64,000 bases of DNA from Malaciobacter pacificus (GTDB taxonomy: Bacteria > Campylobacterota > Campylobacteria > Campylobacterales > Arcobacteraceae): the NCBI RefSeq assembly GCF_004214795.1, contig NZ_CP035928.1:1302001-1366000 (forward strand), read 5' to 3'. The position numbers and the translations under genes are program-made. Positions 32,988-43,239 of the stretch are shown here, one piece after another; within the stretch, counting starts at the first letter, position 1, and every line of letters starts with the position of its first letter. Below the pieces are notes generated by a model. The model ran no database searches and was not told the origin of the DNA. It worked only from the letters and a program-made list of their open reading frames with translations.

Positions 32988-34262
32988 TTATCTTCTAAAA
33001 CTTCTACCTTCATCTCTTTTTGTTGTTTTTTTTGATTTTTTTGGACCTCTTTTAGCTACTTTTTCTCTATTCCCAGCTTTTTTTTCACTAAGTTTTTTAG
33101 GTTTTGGTTTTACAAGTCTTGGTTTTTTTTCTGTTGGTTCAAAATCTTCAACAGTTTGTCTACCTAAATCTAAAATCAACTCTTTTTCAATATCCATCAT
33201 CATTCTATAATCTTTTACACTTAATAGTGTAATTGCAGTTCCAGGATTTCCAGCTCTTCCTGTTCTTCCAATTCTATGTGTATAATCAGCAATTGTTTCT
33301 GGTAATTCAAAGTTTACTACAACAGGAAGCATTTCTATATCAATTCCACGTGCTGCAATATCAGTAGCAACTAATACTCTGATTTCTCCTTCTTTGAACT
33401 TTCTTAAAGCTTTAGCACGAGCTGATTGTCTTACATCTCCATGAATACAAGCACTTGGAAGACCATCAAGCTCAAAGTGTCGCACTAAGGCATCTGCTAT
33501 TTTTTTAGTATTTACAAATACTAAAACTTGTGGATAGTTTTGAGAACCAATTAGATATGAAAGCAGGGGAGCTTTTTGATTTGGATCTACTTCAATAACC
33601 CTTTGCTCAATAATATCAACACTACTTCTTTGATTTACTACTTCAACAACAGCAGGGTCATTTAAAAACTCTTTTGCTAGTTTTTTAACATTTTGATTTA
33701 GAGTTGCTGAAAACATCATGATTTGTCTATTTGGCCCAACATTTGGCAAAATTGCTTCTAAATCTTCTAAAAATCCCATAGCTAAAATTGTATCAACTTC
33801 ATCAATTACAACATGAGTAATACTTGATAAATCAATAGTATTATTTCTAAGATGTTCCATTAGTCTGCCTGTTGTTGCTACAACTATATCAAGACCGTTT
33901 GCAATTTTCTTTTCTTGATCTTTTAATGATACACCACCAAAAATAGTAGTATTTTTAATATCTAAATATTTTCCTAAATCATCAACTGCTTGAGATATTT
34001 GTTTTGCTAATTCTCTTGTTGGAGCTATAATTAAAGCTCTTAAAACTGGAACTTCAATTCTTGTTTGTGCTAAATTATTTAATATTGGTAATAAAAAAGC
34101 TGCTGTTTTACCAGAACCACTTTGTGCAGTTCCTAGCAGGTCTTTACCTTTCATTGCAATTGGAATTGCTTTTTGTTGTATTTGTGTAGGCTTATCAAAT
34201 CCTAATTCATCTATTGCTTTAATAATATTTGAATCTAGTTTGTTTTCGTTGAAAGTTTTGAT
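32988..34262 (-). CDS. DEAD-box RNA helicase, apparent ATC start
   Basis: 424 residues if started at the ATC codon at 34262. Motifs: Q motif FDKPTQIQQKA, AQSGSGKT, PTRELA, IDEVDTIL (DEVD rather than DEAD), SAT and HRIGRTGR; the tail is very basic, ending KKTTKRDEGRSFRR. The first ATG (34154) would drop the whole Q motif. Upstream, the frame stays open with conserved helicase sequence back to ATC, which sits six bases after AAGGA; a TAG stop lies two codons further up. No ATG, GTG or TTG exists in that stretch. It unwinds RNA, probably in cold adaptation or ribosome assembly. Confidence 0.85.
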   Translation of the reverse strand: MKTFNENKLDSNIIKAIDELGFDKPTQIQQKAIPIAMKGKDLLGTAQSGSGKTAAFLLPILNNLAQTRIEVPVLRALIIAPTRELAKQISQAVDDLGKYLDIKNTTIFGGVSLKDQEKKIANGLDIVVATTGRLMEHLRNNTIDLSSITHVVIDEVDTILAMGFLEDLEAILPNVGPNRQIMMFSATLNQNVKKLAKEFLNDPAVVEVVNQRSSVDIIEQRVIEVDPNQKAPLLSYLIGSQNYPQVLVFVNTKKIADALVRHFELDGLPSACIHGDVRQSARAKALRKFKEGEIRVLVATDIAARGIDIEMLPVVVNFELPETIADYTHRIGRTGRAGNPGTAITLLSVKDYRMMMDIEKELILDLGRQTVEDFEPTEKKPRLVKPKPKKLSEKKAGNREKVAKRGPKKSKKTTKRDEGRSFRR

Positions 34263-34325
34263 GAGCTATTCCTTTTATACTTTTATTTTTTTCGTATAAT
34301 ATCTAAATATTAATGAAAAGAAAAA

Positions 34326-37214
34326 CTAACTATCTTGTTTTTTAAATAGAACTTTAAAACATGCACCTTTATATTTCTTACTATTATATGTAAATTCTTC
34401 ATTATAAGCAGCAATTTCAAAATGATGTTTTTCTCTTAATATTTTATCAACCATAGAAAGACCAAGTCCCGTTCCAATTGATTGATGTTTTGTAGTGAAA
34501 TATGGTTCAAAGATTCTATCTATGATTTTTTTATTAATTCCACCTGCTGAATCTAAGATAGTTAACTCTAAAGAATTTGTGTCTATTTTTTTTGTTTTTA
34601 TAAAAATATATCGGTTGTTTTGATCTTCTATTTTTTCTTTTAAAAAGTCAATTGCATTATTTAATATATTTATTATTGCTTGTTGTAGTTCGTTTTTATT
34701 ACCATTAACTTCTATATTGTCAAAAATCTCTTTTTCTATTTTAATGTAGTTATTTTTAATAGATGAATCTAATAATTTTAAAGATTCCATAATAATATCA
34801 TTTATAAATATTAATTTAAACTCTTTGTCTTCTTTTATAAAATTCCTAAAATCATCAATTGTTTTTGATAAATACAGTGTTTGTTCAATGATTTTATTAC
34901 TTGATTTTACTAATTCTTCATCATCTTTTTTATCTATTTCAACGCTTAATTTGATACCACTTGCAACTGTGCTGATAATACTTAAAGGTTGTCTCCATTG
35001 GTGAGCAATATTTCCAATCATTTCACCCATTGAAGCTAATCTAGCTTGTTCTTCTAAAATTTTGATTGTTGTTACATCTTTTATAATGATTAAAAGCTTT
35101 TCTTGATTTGGAAGAAGTGTAATACTCATATTTAATGCAATTCTTCTATTATTTGCTACGATTGATTCTTTTTGGAAATTTTTAATGTGTCCATAAGTAA
35201 TAGCTTTTTTTATCAAACTTTTCATATGTTTTCTAAGTTCAGGAACAGTTAATTCTAAACTTGATTTTTGAAGCAGCTCATCCCTTGTAAATCCAGTTAT
35301 ATTTAAATAAGCTTCATTAAATTCTAAAAAATTTGTCTCTAAATCAGTTATTGCAATACCATCACTACTAAATTTAAATATTGATTCAAATTCCATTTTT
35401 TGTGCTAGAATTAATTCTTGCGTTTTTTCTTTTTGTGTAATATCAATACCAATAGTTGCTAAATAATCCATAGTGCCATCGGGTTTTTTTATCAAAGTAT
35501 TTGACCACTCAAATATTTTTTCTTCACCTGTTTTTGATAACCAACTATTTTTAAATGATTTTACAATTTCTCCTTTTTGTGCTTTTTTTATAATTTCAAT
35601 TACGTTATTTCTTTTATTTTCTGGTAAAAATTTGTCCCAAAAATATGGAGCACTTGCAATTTCTTCTTGAGAGTAACCAACATATTCTTGACCATATTTA
35701 TTTATTTTAAACATAGTACCAGTTGCATCTATAACAGCAATAATTGCATTTGCATTGTCAATTAATGTTGATGTGAAATTTATTTGTTTAACAATCTCTT
35801 TCTCTAACTCTTTTTCATTTGTAACATCTTTAATAATTGAAAAAAGAATTATTCCTTTTTGTGTTTCAATAGGTGAAGAGTAGACTTCAACATTTTTTAT
35901 TTGACCATTTTTTAATTTATGTGGAAATACAAATTTATTATTTTTAAAACTTTTTGCACTATTAATACTATTTTGTATTTCATCTTTAGATGATACGTTT
36001 ATTTGAGAAATATTCATAGTGGTAAACTCAGTATAGCTATAGCCATAAAAATTTGTAGCACTTAGATTAGCATCTAATATTGCACCAGTATCTGGAGATA
36101 TTAAAAGCATTACTGAATCATGTGTTTTAAACATATTTTCAAACTGATTTTTTACTAATTGAATCTCTTCTAAAAGCTCTTTTCTTTTAGTAATATCTTT
36201 GTGTGTCCCAATTATTCTAGTTGGATTATTACTTGAGTCTCTCTTTACAATAACCCCTCTATCTAATATCCATTTAAATGTATTGTTTTTGCATAAAATT
36301 TGATATTCACACTCATACTCTTTTGTTATACCATGAATATGTTCTTCCATTTTTTTTAAGACATATTCTAATTGATTAGGGTTTATTCTGTTGTGCCATT
36401 CTTTTAAATCAGAAGTGATTTCATCTTCTCTAAAACCAAATAATTTTTTCCATTGTTTAGAGTAAAAAACATTATTTGTTTCTAAATTCCAATCCCAAAG
36501 TCCATCTCCACTACCTTCAATAGCAAACTTCCATCTAAATTCACTATCTTCTAATTTGTTTTGATATTTTTCCAATAAAAACTGTCTGTAAATTAAAAAA
36601 CTTATTATGATAATCGATATAAAAATAATAAGAATTATTGTTGAGTAATCTATTTTTGTAACTTGTTTAGTATAAATCCATTTATTTGTTATATTTTGCT
36701 TTGTTTTAGGATTAATATCTTCAATAAGTTTATTTAAAATTGGTATTATTTCTCTATTTTCTTTATTTACCATAATTTGTAAATCAACATTGAATTTACT
36801 ATTTGCAGTTATTTTTATTTCATTGTAATTATTTTGAGTTATGTAATATACTAAAACAGGGTTAATATCAGCTGCTGCATCAACTTTATCTTTAGATAAT
36901 AAATATAAAGCTTCAATCGTATTTTTTACAGGAATAAGCTGAATATTTGGGTAGTTTCTTTCTAATAGTTTGTAGGCAGTAAAATTTTTTCCTACTGCTA
37001 TTTTTTTACCATTTAGTTCATTTAAATCTAAAATATTTTCTGTATTTAATTTTGTTGCAATTGATATTGGAAAAGATATATAAGGTTTAGAAAATAGAGC
37101 ATATTTTTCTCTGTCTTTTGTTGCTGATGTTGATATAATTGCTCCAAATTTATCTTCATTTACTTTATACAATGCATTTGAAAAACTATCAACTTTTATA
37201 AAATTTAATTTTAA
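34326..37214 (-). pseudogene. PAS sensor kinase, main part (split by IS)
   Basis: Main 3' part of a hybrid sensor. It begins inside a solute-binding SBP_bac_3 domain (LNFIKVDSFSNALYKV), continues through a membrane helix (IILIIFISIIIISFLI), four PAS domains, an H-box (GNIAHQWRQPLSIIS) and an ATP-binding domain (NILNNAIDF, GTGLGLSMVDK). The ATG at 37301 and the codons to 37215 belong to the IS end. The signal peptide and first part of the binding domain are on the other side of the IS at 38708-38925; removal gives 1033 residues. In its present form it lacks a signal peptide, so it is probably not functional. Confidence 0.85.
37210..37214. repeat. Target-site duplication, left copy
   Basis: TTTAA directly outside the left inverted repeat; the same five bases follow the right repeat at 38708-38712. 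Confidence 0.75.
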
Positions 37215-38707
37215 GAGCCGCTTGCAAATTCCACCATCATAAACTAGTGAATTTGTAAACCTACTAAGCTTATCAAGCAGATCTTTTAAACTTTTAATCA
37301 TTTTACCGCTTTATGGGTCAATTTTAGATAAAAAACTATTATTGGGTGCGTGCTTGATGGTTGAGTTTTAAAAATGGCTAATTTTTAGTGTTTTTAGCTA
37401 AAAGTTATGTTACCAGTTTCAAACTCTGATGAATACAAACTGATAAAATACCAAATGCTAAAACAGAAGCTACTTTTGTAGCTCCTTTATAATAAATATT
37501 ACTGCATCCAAAGTCTTCTTTGAGGTATTTATTGACTCTCTCAACCATACTTCTTTGGTTATAGTGATGGGTATCTAAACTTTGAGTAAGGTTTAGAATT
37601 TTAAATTTCTTTTTTTCATCTTTTATAAGTTGAATTTTTCCTTTTAACTCTTTGGAGTTCTTCGGATTGATATCAATAAGCGGTCTATGATTTAGTTTTT
37701 TGGAAAAATCTCTGATAATATTGCTGTCGTATCCTGCATCTTGTAAGTCATAAAGATATGATACTTTTTTGCTTGTCTCGTTTATAAGAGGAAGTGCTAC
37801 TGAGCTATCATGAACATTTGCCCCTGAATAAATAGCAGTAATAGGGATATCTCCATCTACTACACTGATATGGAGTTTCCCTCCTATCCATGTTTCAAAG
37901 TTGCCTTTGGAATTCTGTTTTCTTCCAACTCCACACTGCGTTGATACCAAAGATAGCATCTGCTTTGTGGTTTTCATATCTTCTTGTTGCTGCAAGATAC
38001 TGGGTGTTTTAGGCTCTCTTGTTTCACCTTTTTTAGGTCGTCCTCTTCTTTTTGGTTTAAACTTTTCTTTTTCAACTTTTACAGGTTTTTCTCTCAGTGG
38101 TATTTTTGTTGCATCACTTGCATTATAAAAAAAGAGTGTATCCCTTAGATACTCCTTCACAAACTGCTCATGCGTCTTTTGTGCAATTTTAAGCTCACTG
38201 AGCTCCTTAAAGACTCTACTAAATTTAGACTCACTTGGAATATCGTTTTTATATCTCCACCCACACAAGATCCTCAGCGTTCTATCACTATGAAGTCTAT
38301 CGATAAGGTCTCTGGTTGTTTGGATATTGTAAACACTCTTTGCAATAAATGCTCGTGCAATCTCTTCTCTATGCTTTGGAGTGTTTGTAATAGATACGAC
38401 AGTGATATTTTTTTCAATCGCAGCAAAGTCTAATATCTTAATAAGCTTTTGCTCTTTATTTGACAACTCTTCTAATTGAAGCTCTCTTTTCAAAGAAGGA
38501 AAAAGTGAATTTTCAAGATTTAAAACCTTAGTCCACATTTTAGATAGACTTGAAGATATTTTTGGTAGAATAATTTCCATAAGTTGAATCGCTCTTCTGT
38601 TAAATTTTTGTAGTAAAAAATTATAACTTATCTGAAGTTTGATTCAACTTTTTAAAATTTAAATCAGCTTAAATTACGGGTTGTTTTTTATAATCTGCAA
38701 GTGGCTC
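37215..38707. mobile_element. IS5-like insertion sequence
   Basis: 1493 bases. The ends are 16-bp inverted repeats with two mismatches: GAGCCGCTTGCAAATT (37215-37230) against the complement of 38692-38707 (GAGCCACTTGCAGATT). A 5-bp TTTAA duplication flanks it. It carries one transposase gene. When it and one TTTAA copy are removed, the interrupted sensor kinase reads through in frame (ASNSNLKLNFIKVDSF). Confidence 0.9.
37405..38580 (-). CDS. DDE transposase, IS4/IS5 type
   Basis: 391 residues. The N-terminal part has LRILCGWRYKNDIPSESKFSRVFKEL, the helical region of many IS5-like transposases. The catalytic part has FYNASDATKI, a basic linker (KPKRRGRPKKGETREPK), SGANVHDSSVALPLI, LQDAGYDSN and QRSMVERVNKYLKEDFG, which supply the DDE residues. 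Full length. The exact IS family needs a database comparison. Confidence 0.87.
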   Translation of the reverse strand: MEIILPKISSSLSKMWTKVLNLENSLFPSLKRELQLEELSNKEQKLIKILDFAAIEKNITVVSITNTPKHREEIARAFIAKSVYNIQTTRDLIDRLHSDRTLRILCGWRYKNDIPSESKFSRVFKELSELKIAQKTHEQFVKEYLRDTLFFYNASDATKIPLREKPVKVEKEKFKPKRRGRPKKGETREPKTPSILQQQEDMKTTKQMLSLVSTQCGVGRKQNSKGNFETWIGGKLHISVVDGDIPITAIYSGANVHDSSVALPLINETSKKVSYLYDLQDAGYDSNIIRDFSKKLNHRPLIDINPKNSKELKGKIQLIKDEKKKFKILNLTQSLDTHHYNQRSMVERVNKYLKEDFGCSNIYYKGATKVASVLAFGILSVCIHQSLKLVT

Positions 38708-38712
38708 TTTAA
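38708..38712. repeat. Target-site duplication, right copy
   Basis: TTTAA directly outside the right inverted repeat, matching 37210-37214. Confidence 0.75.
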
Positions 38713-38925
38713 ATTTGAATTTGAAGCTAAATTCTTTATAATATCAGCAGATAAACCTTCTATAATACCATTTTCATAACTAGTAAAAGGTTTCCAGTCA
38801 TTATAATAAATATTTAAAGGTGAATATTGTAGATAAGTTATTTCATCTTTTGATAGTTTATGTGGATTTAAATTATTTGCATATGAAAAAATAATTGAAA
38901 ATAATAATAAGTAAATAAGTTTCAT
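38708..38925 (-). pseudogene. PAS sensor kinase, N-terminal part (split by IS)
   Basis: About 72 native residues: a signal peptide (MKLIYLLLFSIIFSYA) and the first part of a periplasmic solute-binding domain (LNIYYNDWKPFTSYENGIIEGL). The frame then enters the IS end and stops. It belongs to the kinase at 34326-37214 and, on its own, would give only a short exported fragment. Confidence 0.85.
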
Positions 38926-39019
38926 AAACAGCAGCCTAAAATTAGTAATAATTTATTATAACAACATTATATTAAAATACAATTATAATAAAATAATTTT
39001 ATTTTAGGCAAATTTTATT

Positions 39020-39406
39020 TTACTCTTTTGTTTCTGTAATTAATGAGATATTAAATAATTGGTTTTTTTGAATTACATCTAAGACTTTTACAACTTTTTC
39101 GTATTTAACTTCTTTGTCAATTCTAAATATAATATTTCTTGTTTTATCTTCTATTTCAATTAGTTTTTCATGAAGTTCATCTAGTGTTAATTCTTTACCA
39201 TAAATTGCAAGTTTATCAACACTTAATTCGATTATTACCTCTTTTTGTTTTAATTCAATCTCTTTTGCACTTGAAGTTGGAAGATTTAATACAAGAGCTA
39301 ATTCATCTTTTTTAAATACTGAAGATACTATAAAGAAAATTAATAAAATAAAAACAACATCAACAAGTGGCGTGATATCTGGTGTTAATATTTCTCTTTT
39401 TCTCAT
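39020..39406 (-). CDS. exbD: ExbD-family protein
   Basis: 128 residues. A single membrane helix near the N-terminus contains the essential aspartate in TPLVDVVFILLIFFIV; the rest is periplasmic. With ExbB it uses the proton gradient to energise TonB. It overlaps the exbB gene by four bases. Confidence 0.9.
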   Translation of the reverse strand: MRKREILTPDITPLVDVVFILLIFFIVSSVFKKDELALVLNLPTSSAKEIELKQKEVIIELSVDKLAIYGKELTLDELHEKLIEIEDKTRNIIFRIDKEVKYEKVVKVLDVIQKNQLFNISLITETKE

Positions 39407-39912
39407 AGGTTTTTTAATACCTCTTTTTGAAGTTTTAACTCTAAACTATCTAAAACACCTGTAATATAGTTATATCCAATATAGTGAGGAATAGCAACGA
39501 TTAGACCTGCAACTGTTGTGATAAGTGCAATTGAAATACCATTTGAGAAAATACTTGGATCACCTAAACCACTTTTTGTTATAGAATCAAATGAGTTTAA
39601 AACCCCAACAACTGTACCTAATAAACCAATTAGTGGTGCAATTGAAGCAATGATTTTGATAGTATTTAGTCCAAATTCTAATTTTTTAACTTTTCTGCTA
39701 ATAATATTTTCTAATGATTCTTTTTTTAAATCAATATTATTGTTTTTTACAAATTCTACAATTTCATCAATATTTTTTTGACTTTTAACTTTTGAAAAAG
39801 ATAGAACAATTATCTTCCAAAACATAATTGTAAAACCAATAATATTTAAAAATATTAGTACATAAACTATTATTCCACCTCTATTGATATAACTTAATAA
39901 ATCAATTTCCAT
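39403..39912 (-). CDS. exbB: ExbB-family proton channel protein
   Basis: 169 residues with three membrane helices and the MotA/TolQ/ExbB signature (LIGLLGTVVGVLNSF and LITTVAGLIVAIPHYIGYN). It forms the inner membrane proton channel with ExbD. It overlaps exbD and lies four bases after tonB. Confidence 0.9.
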   Translation of the reverse strand: MEIDLLSYINRGGIIVYVLIFLNIIGFTIMFWKIIVLSFSKVKSQKNIDEIVEFVKNNNIDLKKESLENIISRKVKKLEFGLNTIKIIASIAPLIGLLGTVVGVLNSFDSITKSGLGDPSIFSNGISIALITTVAGLIVAIPHYIGYNYITGVLDSLELKLQKEVLKNL

Positions 39913-39916
39913 CTAT

Positions 39917-40663
39917 TTAACTCCTAACTATTTGATATGCTACTGGAACTGTAATATCCCAACTATTTTTATTTAATTCTTTTGGAATAGGCTCAAACTT
40001 TTTAATTTTTGTCAAAATTTCTATAGCCGCTTTATTTAATCTTGAGTATATGCTATTTTTTGAAATTCTTACATTTTTAATTTCTCCATTTTTGCCTATT
40101 GTAAAACTTAAATAAACTTTTCCCGTTTGATTAAGTCTTTTTGCTGCTTTTGGATACTTTTTATTTTTATCAATTAATCTTTTTAATTTTAATAGATACT
40201 CATTTTCAACAGCTTTTAAAACCTTAGGATTGATTTTTTCACTTTTTTGGGCTTTTTGAGAAACCTCTTGGGGAACTTGCTCTTTTTCAAAAACTTTTTT
40301 AGGTTCAGGTTTTTTTACAGGTTTCTCAACAGGTTTTTCAACTTTTTTCTCTATTTTTTTCTTAACAATTTTCTTTTTCTTAACTTTTTTCTTAACTTCT
40401 TTAACAATATTTTTACTTTTTGTTTTTGGAAGTTTCTTTTTTATAATAGGTTTTTTCTTAACTACTACTTTCTCAACTTTTTTAGGTTTTGGCTTAACTT
40501 CTTGTTTTTTGATTACTACATTATTTAGTTTTATAGCAGCGCTACTACTCGGTTTTGGTGCAACAATTGTTTTAGGCTCTTCAACTTTAAGTTGAGCAAA
40601 TAGATATACATGAGCTGATACTATTAAAATTAATATGATTAAAAAACTTTTTTTTCTTTCCAT
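39917..40663 (-). CDS. tonB: TonB energy-transducing protein
   Basis: 248 residues. An N-terminal membrane anchor (FLIILILIVSAHVYLFAQL) precedes a long Lys/Pro/Val/Glu-rich spacer and a C-terminal TonB domain (KYPKAAKRLNQTGKVYLSFTIGKNGEIKN). It links the inner membrane motor to outer membrane receptors such as the one at 47904. First gene of tonB-exbB-exbD, behind a perfect Fur-type palindrome. Confidence 0.9.
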   Translation of the reverse strand: MERKKSFLIILILIVSAHVYLFAQLKVEEPKTIVAPKPSSSAAIKLNNVVIKKQEVKPKPKKVEKVVVKKKPIIKKKLPKTKSKNIVKEVKKKVKKKKIVKKKIEKKVEKPVEKPVKKPEPKKVFEKEQVPQEVSQKAQKSEKINPKVLKAVENEYLLKLKRLIDKNKKYPKAAKRLNQTGKVYLSFTIGKNGEIKNVRISKNSIYSRLNKAAIEILTKIKKFEPIPKELNKNSWDITVPVAYQIVRS

Positions 40664-40685
40664 TTTGGAATCTTAATATAATATT

Positions 40686-40698
40686 GATAATAATTATC
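40686..40698. promoter_or_regulatory. Fur box
   Basis: GATAATAATTATC is a perfect 6-1-6 palindrome of the Fur type. It lies between the tonB operon and the TolC-like gene, 23 bases upstream of tonB, and probably represses tonB when iron is plentiful. Confidence 0.65.
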
Positions 40699-40777
40699 TT
40701 AATTAATAAAATATTAATAGTTTTGTTAAAATTTTGTTAAAAAAGTTTAACTACTATTTCAAAAAAAAGGAGTTTTC

Positions 40778-41971
40778 TTGAAGAGAATAATAATTCTTCC
40801 TTTTTTGTGTAGTTCACTATTTTCTAATGAACTAGAACTACTACAAAAAGATAAACAGGAAATAAGAACTTTAGAAAAACAAATAATAGAAGAAAAATAT
40901 AAATCTTCAAAAGATGAATGGATTGGGAGAATTGATTTAAGCTCTACTATAAATAGAACTCACTCTTTTTCTAGTGAAAATGATAATTTATCAAAAAGTA
41001 TTTCAATTGGTTTTTCTCAAAACATATATCAATCGGGTGGTATAGAGTTTTCAATTCAAAATGCGAAAGATACATATAATCAAGATTTAATTTCATGGGA
41101 AAATGAAAATATAGCAATACTTCAAACAATATATGAAACTTTGTTAAATATGAAAAAAGTAAAAATACAGATAGCTCAAAGTGATTATAATTTAAAAAAT
41201 AAACACATAGAGTTGATTTTAAAGAAAATACAATATGAAGCTGGGAAGGTAGATATTGTAGAACTAAATAATGCAATTATGTCTAAAAACACTCAATTTA
41301 AAAATACAATTTCTTTAAAAAACTCTTTAAAAGATTTAGAACACGAATTATCTAAATATACATCATTAAGATATGATGAAATAGAGATTTTAGATTTTAA
41401 ACATATAAACAAAGAGAAGTTTATTAAAAATAGTTTAGATTTAAAGTATGAGAAATCAAAAATTGATGTTTTAAATACTACATATAAAGAATTAAAAAGC
41501 TCTTATGGTCCTCAAGTTAGTATTTCAACTAATGCATCATATTCAAATAATGATGATTTGACAAATAATACAAATGATGATAGCTCATCAGGTAGTATAT
41601 CTTTAAAGCTATCAATGCCTATTTTTGATATTACAAAAGATACAAAAATAGAAAAATCAAAACTTGAAGTACTTAAACAAAAAGTATCTTTAAATGACAC
41701 AAAAAATGAGCTTGATTACACTTATGAACAAATCATAAATCAAATTGATACTTATGAACAATATAGAAAAACTATCAGTGAAAATTTAGAGTTATATAAT
41801 GACTTGATTTCTGTAAATGCAACATCAAATAGTGCAGGAATGACTTCTGATTATGATTTAGAAATACTAAAAAATACTAAGCAAATCAATGAATTTGATT
41901 TAAAAATCAATGATATAAATATCAAACTACAATACTCAAAACTATATTTTATGACAAAGGCTAAAAGTTAA
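40778..41971 (+). CDS. TolC-family outer membrane efflux protein
   Basis: 397 residues from a TTG start with AAAGGAG upstream. A signal peptide (LKRIIILPFLCSSLFS) is followed by the helical hairpin and beta-barrel repeats of TolC-type proteins (GFSQNIYQSGGIEFSIQNA; ELNNAIMSKN). It forms the outer membrane exit duct. Its stop codon is fused with the start of the adaptor gene, so outer membrane channel, adaptor, ATPase and permease are one operon. Confidence 0.87.
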   Translation: MKRIIILPFLCSSLFSNELELLQKDKQEIRTLEKQIIEEKYKSSKDEWIGRIDLSSTINRTHSFSSENDNLSKSISIGFSQNIYQSGGIEFSIQNAKDTYNQDLISWENENIAILQTIYETLLNMKKVKIQIAQSDYNLKNKHIELILKKIQYEAGKVDIVELNNAIMSKNTQFKNTISLKNSLKDLEHELSKYTSLRYDEIEILDFKHINKEKFIKNSLDLKYEKSKIDVLNTTYKELKSSYGPQVSISTNASYSNNDDLTNNTNDDSSSGSISLKLSMPIFDITKDTKIEKSKLEVLKQKVSLNDTKNELDYTYEQIINQIDTYEQYRKTISENLELYNDLISVNATSNSAGMTSDYDLEILKNTKQINEFDLKINDINIKLQYSKLYFMTKAKS

Positions 41972-43239
41972 TGGAAACAAATTTACAAAGTGAATTAGAA
42001 AATTATTCAAGTAATAAATCTTCAAAAAAATATATATGGATTTTTGCAATTTTATTAATTGTATTTGGAGCTATTTATTATTACTATTCTTTTATTTATA
42101 ATCAAAATCAATCAAACAAAATCACATATAATACAAAAAAAGTTACAAATGGAAATGTAATAGTTAGTGTAACAGCAACAGGAAATTTAGAACCAACTAA
42201 TAGTGTTGATATTGGTATTGAAGTATCAGGAACATTAAAAGAGATTTATGTTGATTATAATGATGAAGTAAAAGTAGGGCAGGTTTTAGCAAAACTTGAT
42301 ACAACAAAGTTACAATCTCAAGTAAATAGTTCTAAAGCTTCACTAACTATTGCAAAAGCAAATCAAAAAGAGAGTTTAGTAAATGTAAATAACAAAAAAC
42401 TAAACTATGACAGAACTATGAAGATGTACAAACAATCAAACGGTAAATATCCTTCAAAAAATGAAGTTGATGATGCAAAATTTTATTACGAAAGTGTCCT
42501 TGCTTCCTATGAGAGTGCACAAGCAAAAGTTATGCAAGCTCAATATAATCTAAAAACAGATGAAGAAAATCTACAAAAAGCAGTTGTAAAATCTTCAATA
42601 AATGGAATAGTTTTACATAGAGCTGTAGAAGTTGGACAAACGGTTGCTGCAACTAACTCTACACCACTTCTTTTTACAATTGCAAAAGATTTATCAAAAA
42701 TGGAATTAATAGTAAATATTGATGAAGCAGATGTTGCAAATATTAAAAAAGATTTGGATGTTGAATTTACAGTTGATGCATATCCAAATGAAAAATTTAA
42801 AGGAAAAATCAAACAAGTAAGATATAACCCAATAGAATCAAGTGGAGTAATTACATATGAAACAGTTGTTTTATTAAATAATGATAAATTACTTTTAAGA
42901 CCTGGTATGACAGCAACTGCCCAAATTTTTACTAAGCAATTAAGAAATCAAATGTTAGTTCCTAATGCTGCTTTTAGATTTAAACCAAAAAATAATGAAG
43001 TAAAAAATAAAAGTATGAAAGATGTAATGTCTGGACCCAAATTCCCAAGAAGAACTAGTAATTCAAAAGAGATTAATAAATCAAGTGATATGAAAACTAT
43101 TTATGTTTTAGAAAATAATACTCCTAAAAAAATTAGAGTAAAAGTAATTGATACTGATGGTAAATTCACAGCAATAAAAACTGATAAACTTAATTTAGAT
43201 GATGAAGTTATTGTTTCACAAAGTAGTATAAATGAGTAG
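41971..43239 (+). CDS. MacA-like periplasmic adaptor protein
   Basis: 422 residues. An N-terminal membrane anchor (YIWIFAILLIVFGAIYYYYSF) is followed by the lipoyl/barrel-sandwich domain (VDIGIEVSGTLKEIYVDYND and INGIVLHRAVEVGQTV) split by a coiled-coil hairpin. It bridges the MacB-like permease and the TolC-like channel. The segment after residue 330 is rich in Lys, Ser and Asn. Confidence 0.88.
   Translation: METNLQSELENYSSNKSSKKYIWIFAILLIVFGAIYYYYSFIYNQNQSNKITYNTKKVTNGNVIVSVTATGNLEPTNSVDIGIEVSGTLKEIYVDYNDEVKVGQVLAKLDTTKLQSQVNSSKASLTIAKANQKESLVNVNNKKLNYDRTMKMYKQSNGKYPSKNEVDDAKFYYESVLASYESAQAKVMQAQYNLKTDEENLQKAVVKSSINGIVLHRAVEVGQTVAATNSTPLLFTIAKDLSKMELIVNIDEADVANIKKDLDVEFTVDAYPNEKFKGKIKQVRYNPIESSGVITYETVVLLNNDKLLLRPGMTATAQIFTKQLRNQMLVPNAAFRFKPKNNEVKNKSMKDVMSGPKFPRRTSNSKEINKSSDMKTIYVLENNTPKKIRVKVIDTDGKFTAIKTDKLNLDDEVIVSQSSINE

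Noticed and set aside
37215-37301. ATG at 37301 as the start of a sensor kinase with its own N-terminus
   Set aside because: The region 37215-37301 is the IS end; the real N-terminus is at 38708-38925.
40247-40528. A plus-strand protein rich in Phe, Leu and Asn
   Set aside because: It is the complement of the Lys/Pro/Glu-rich spacer of TonB and has no ribosome site.
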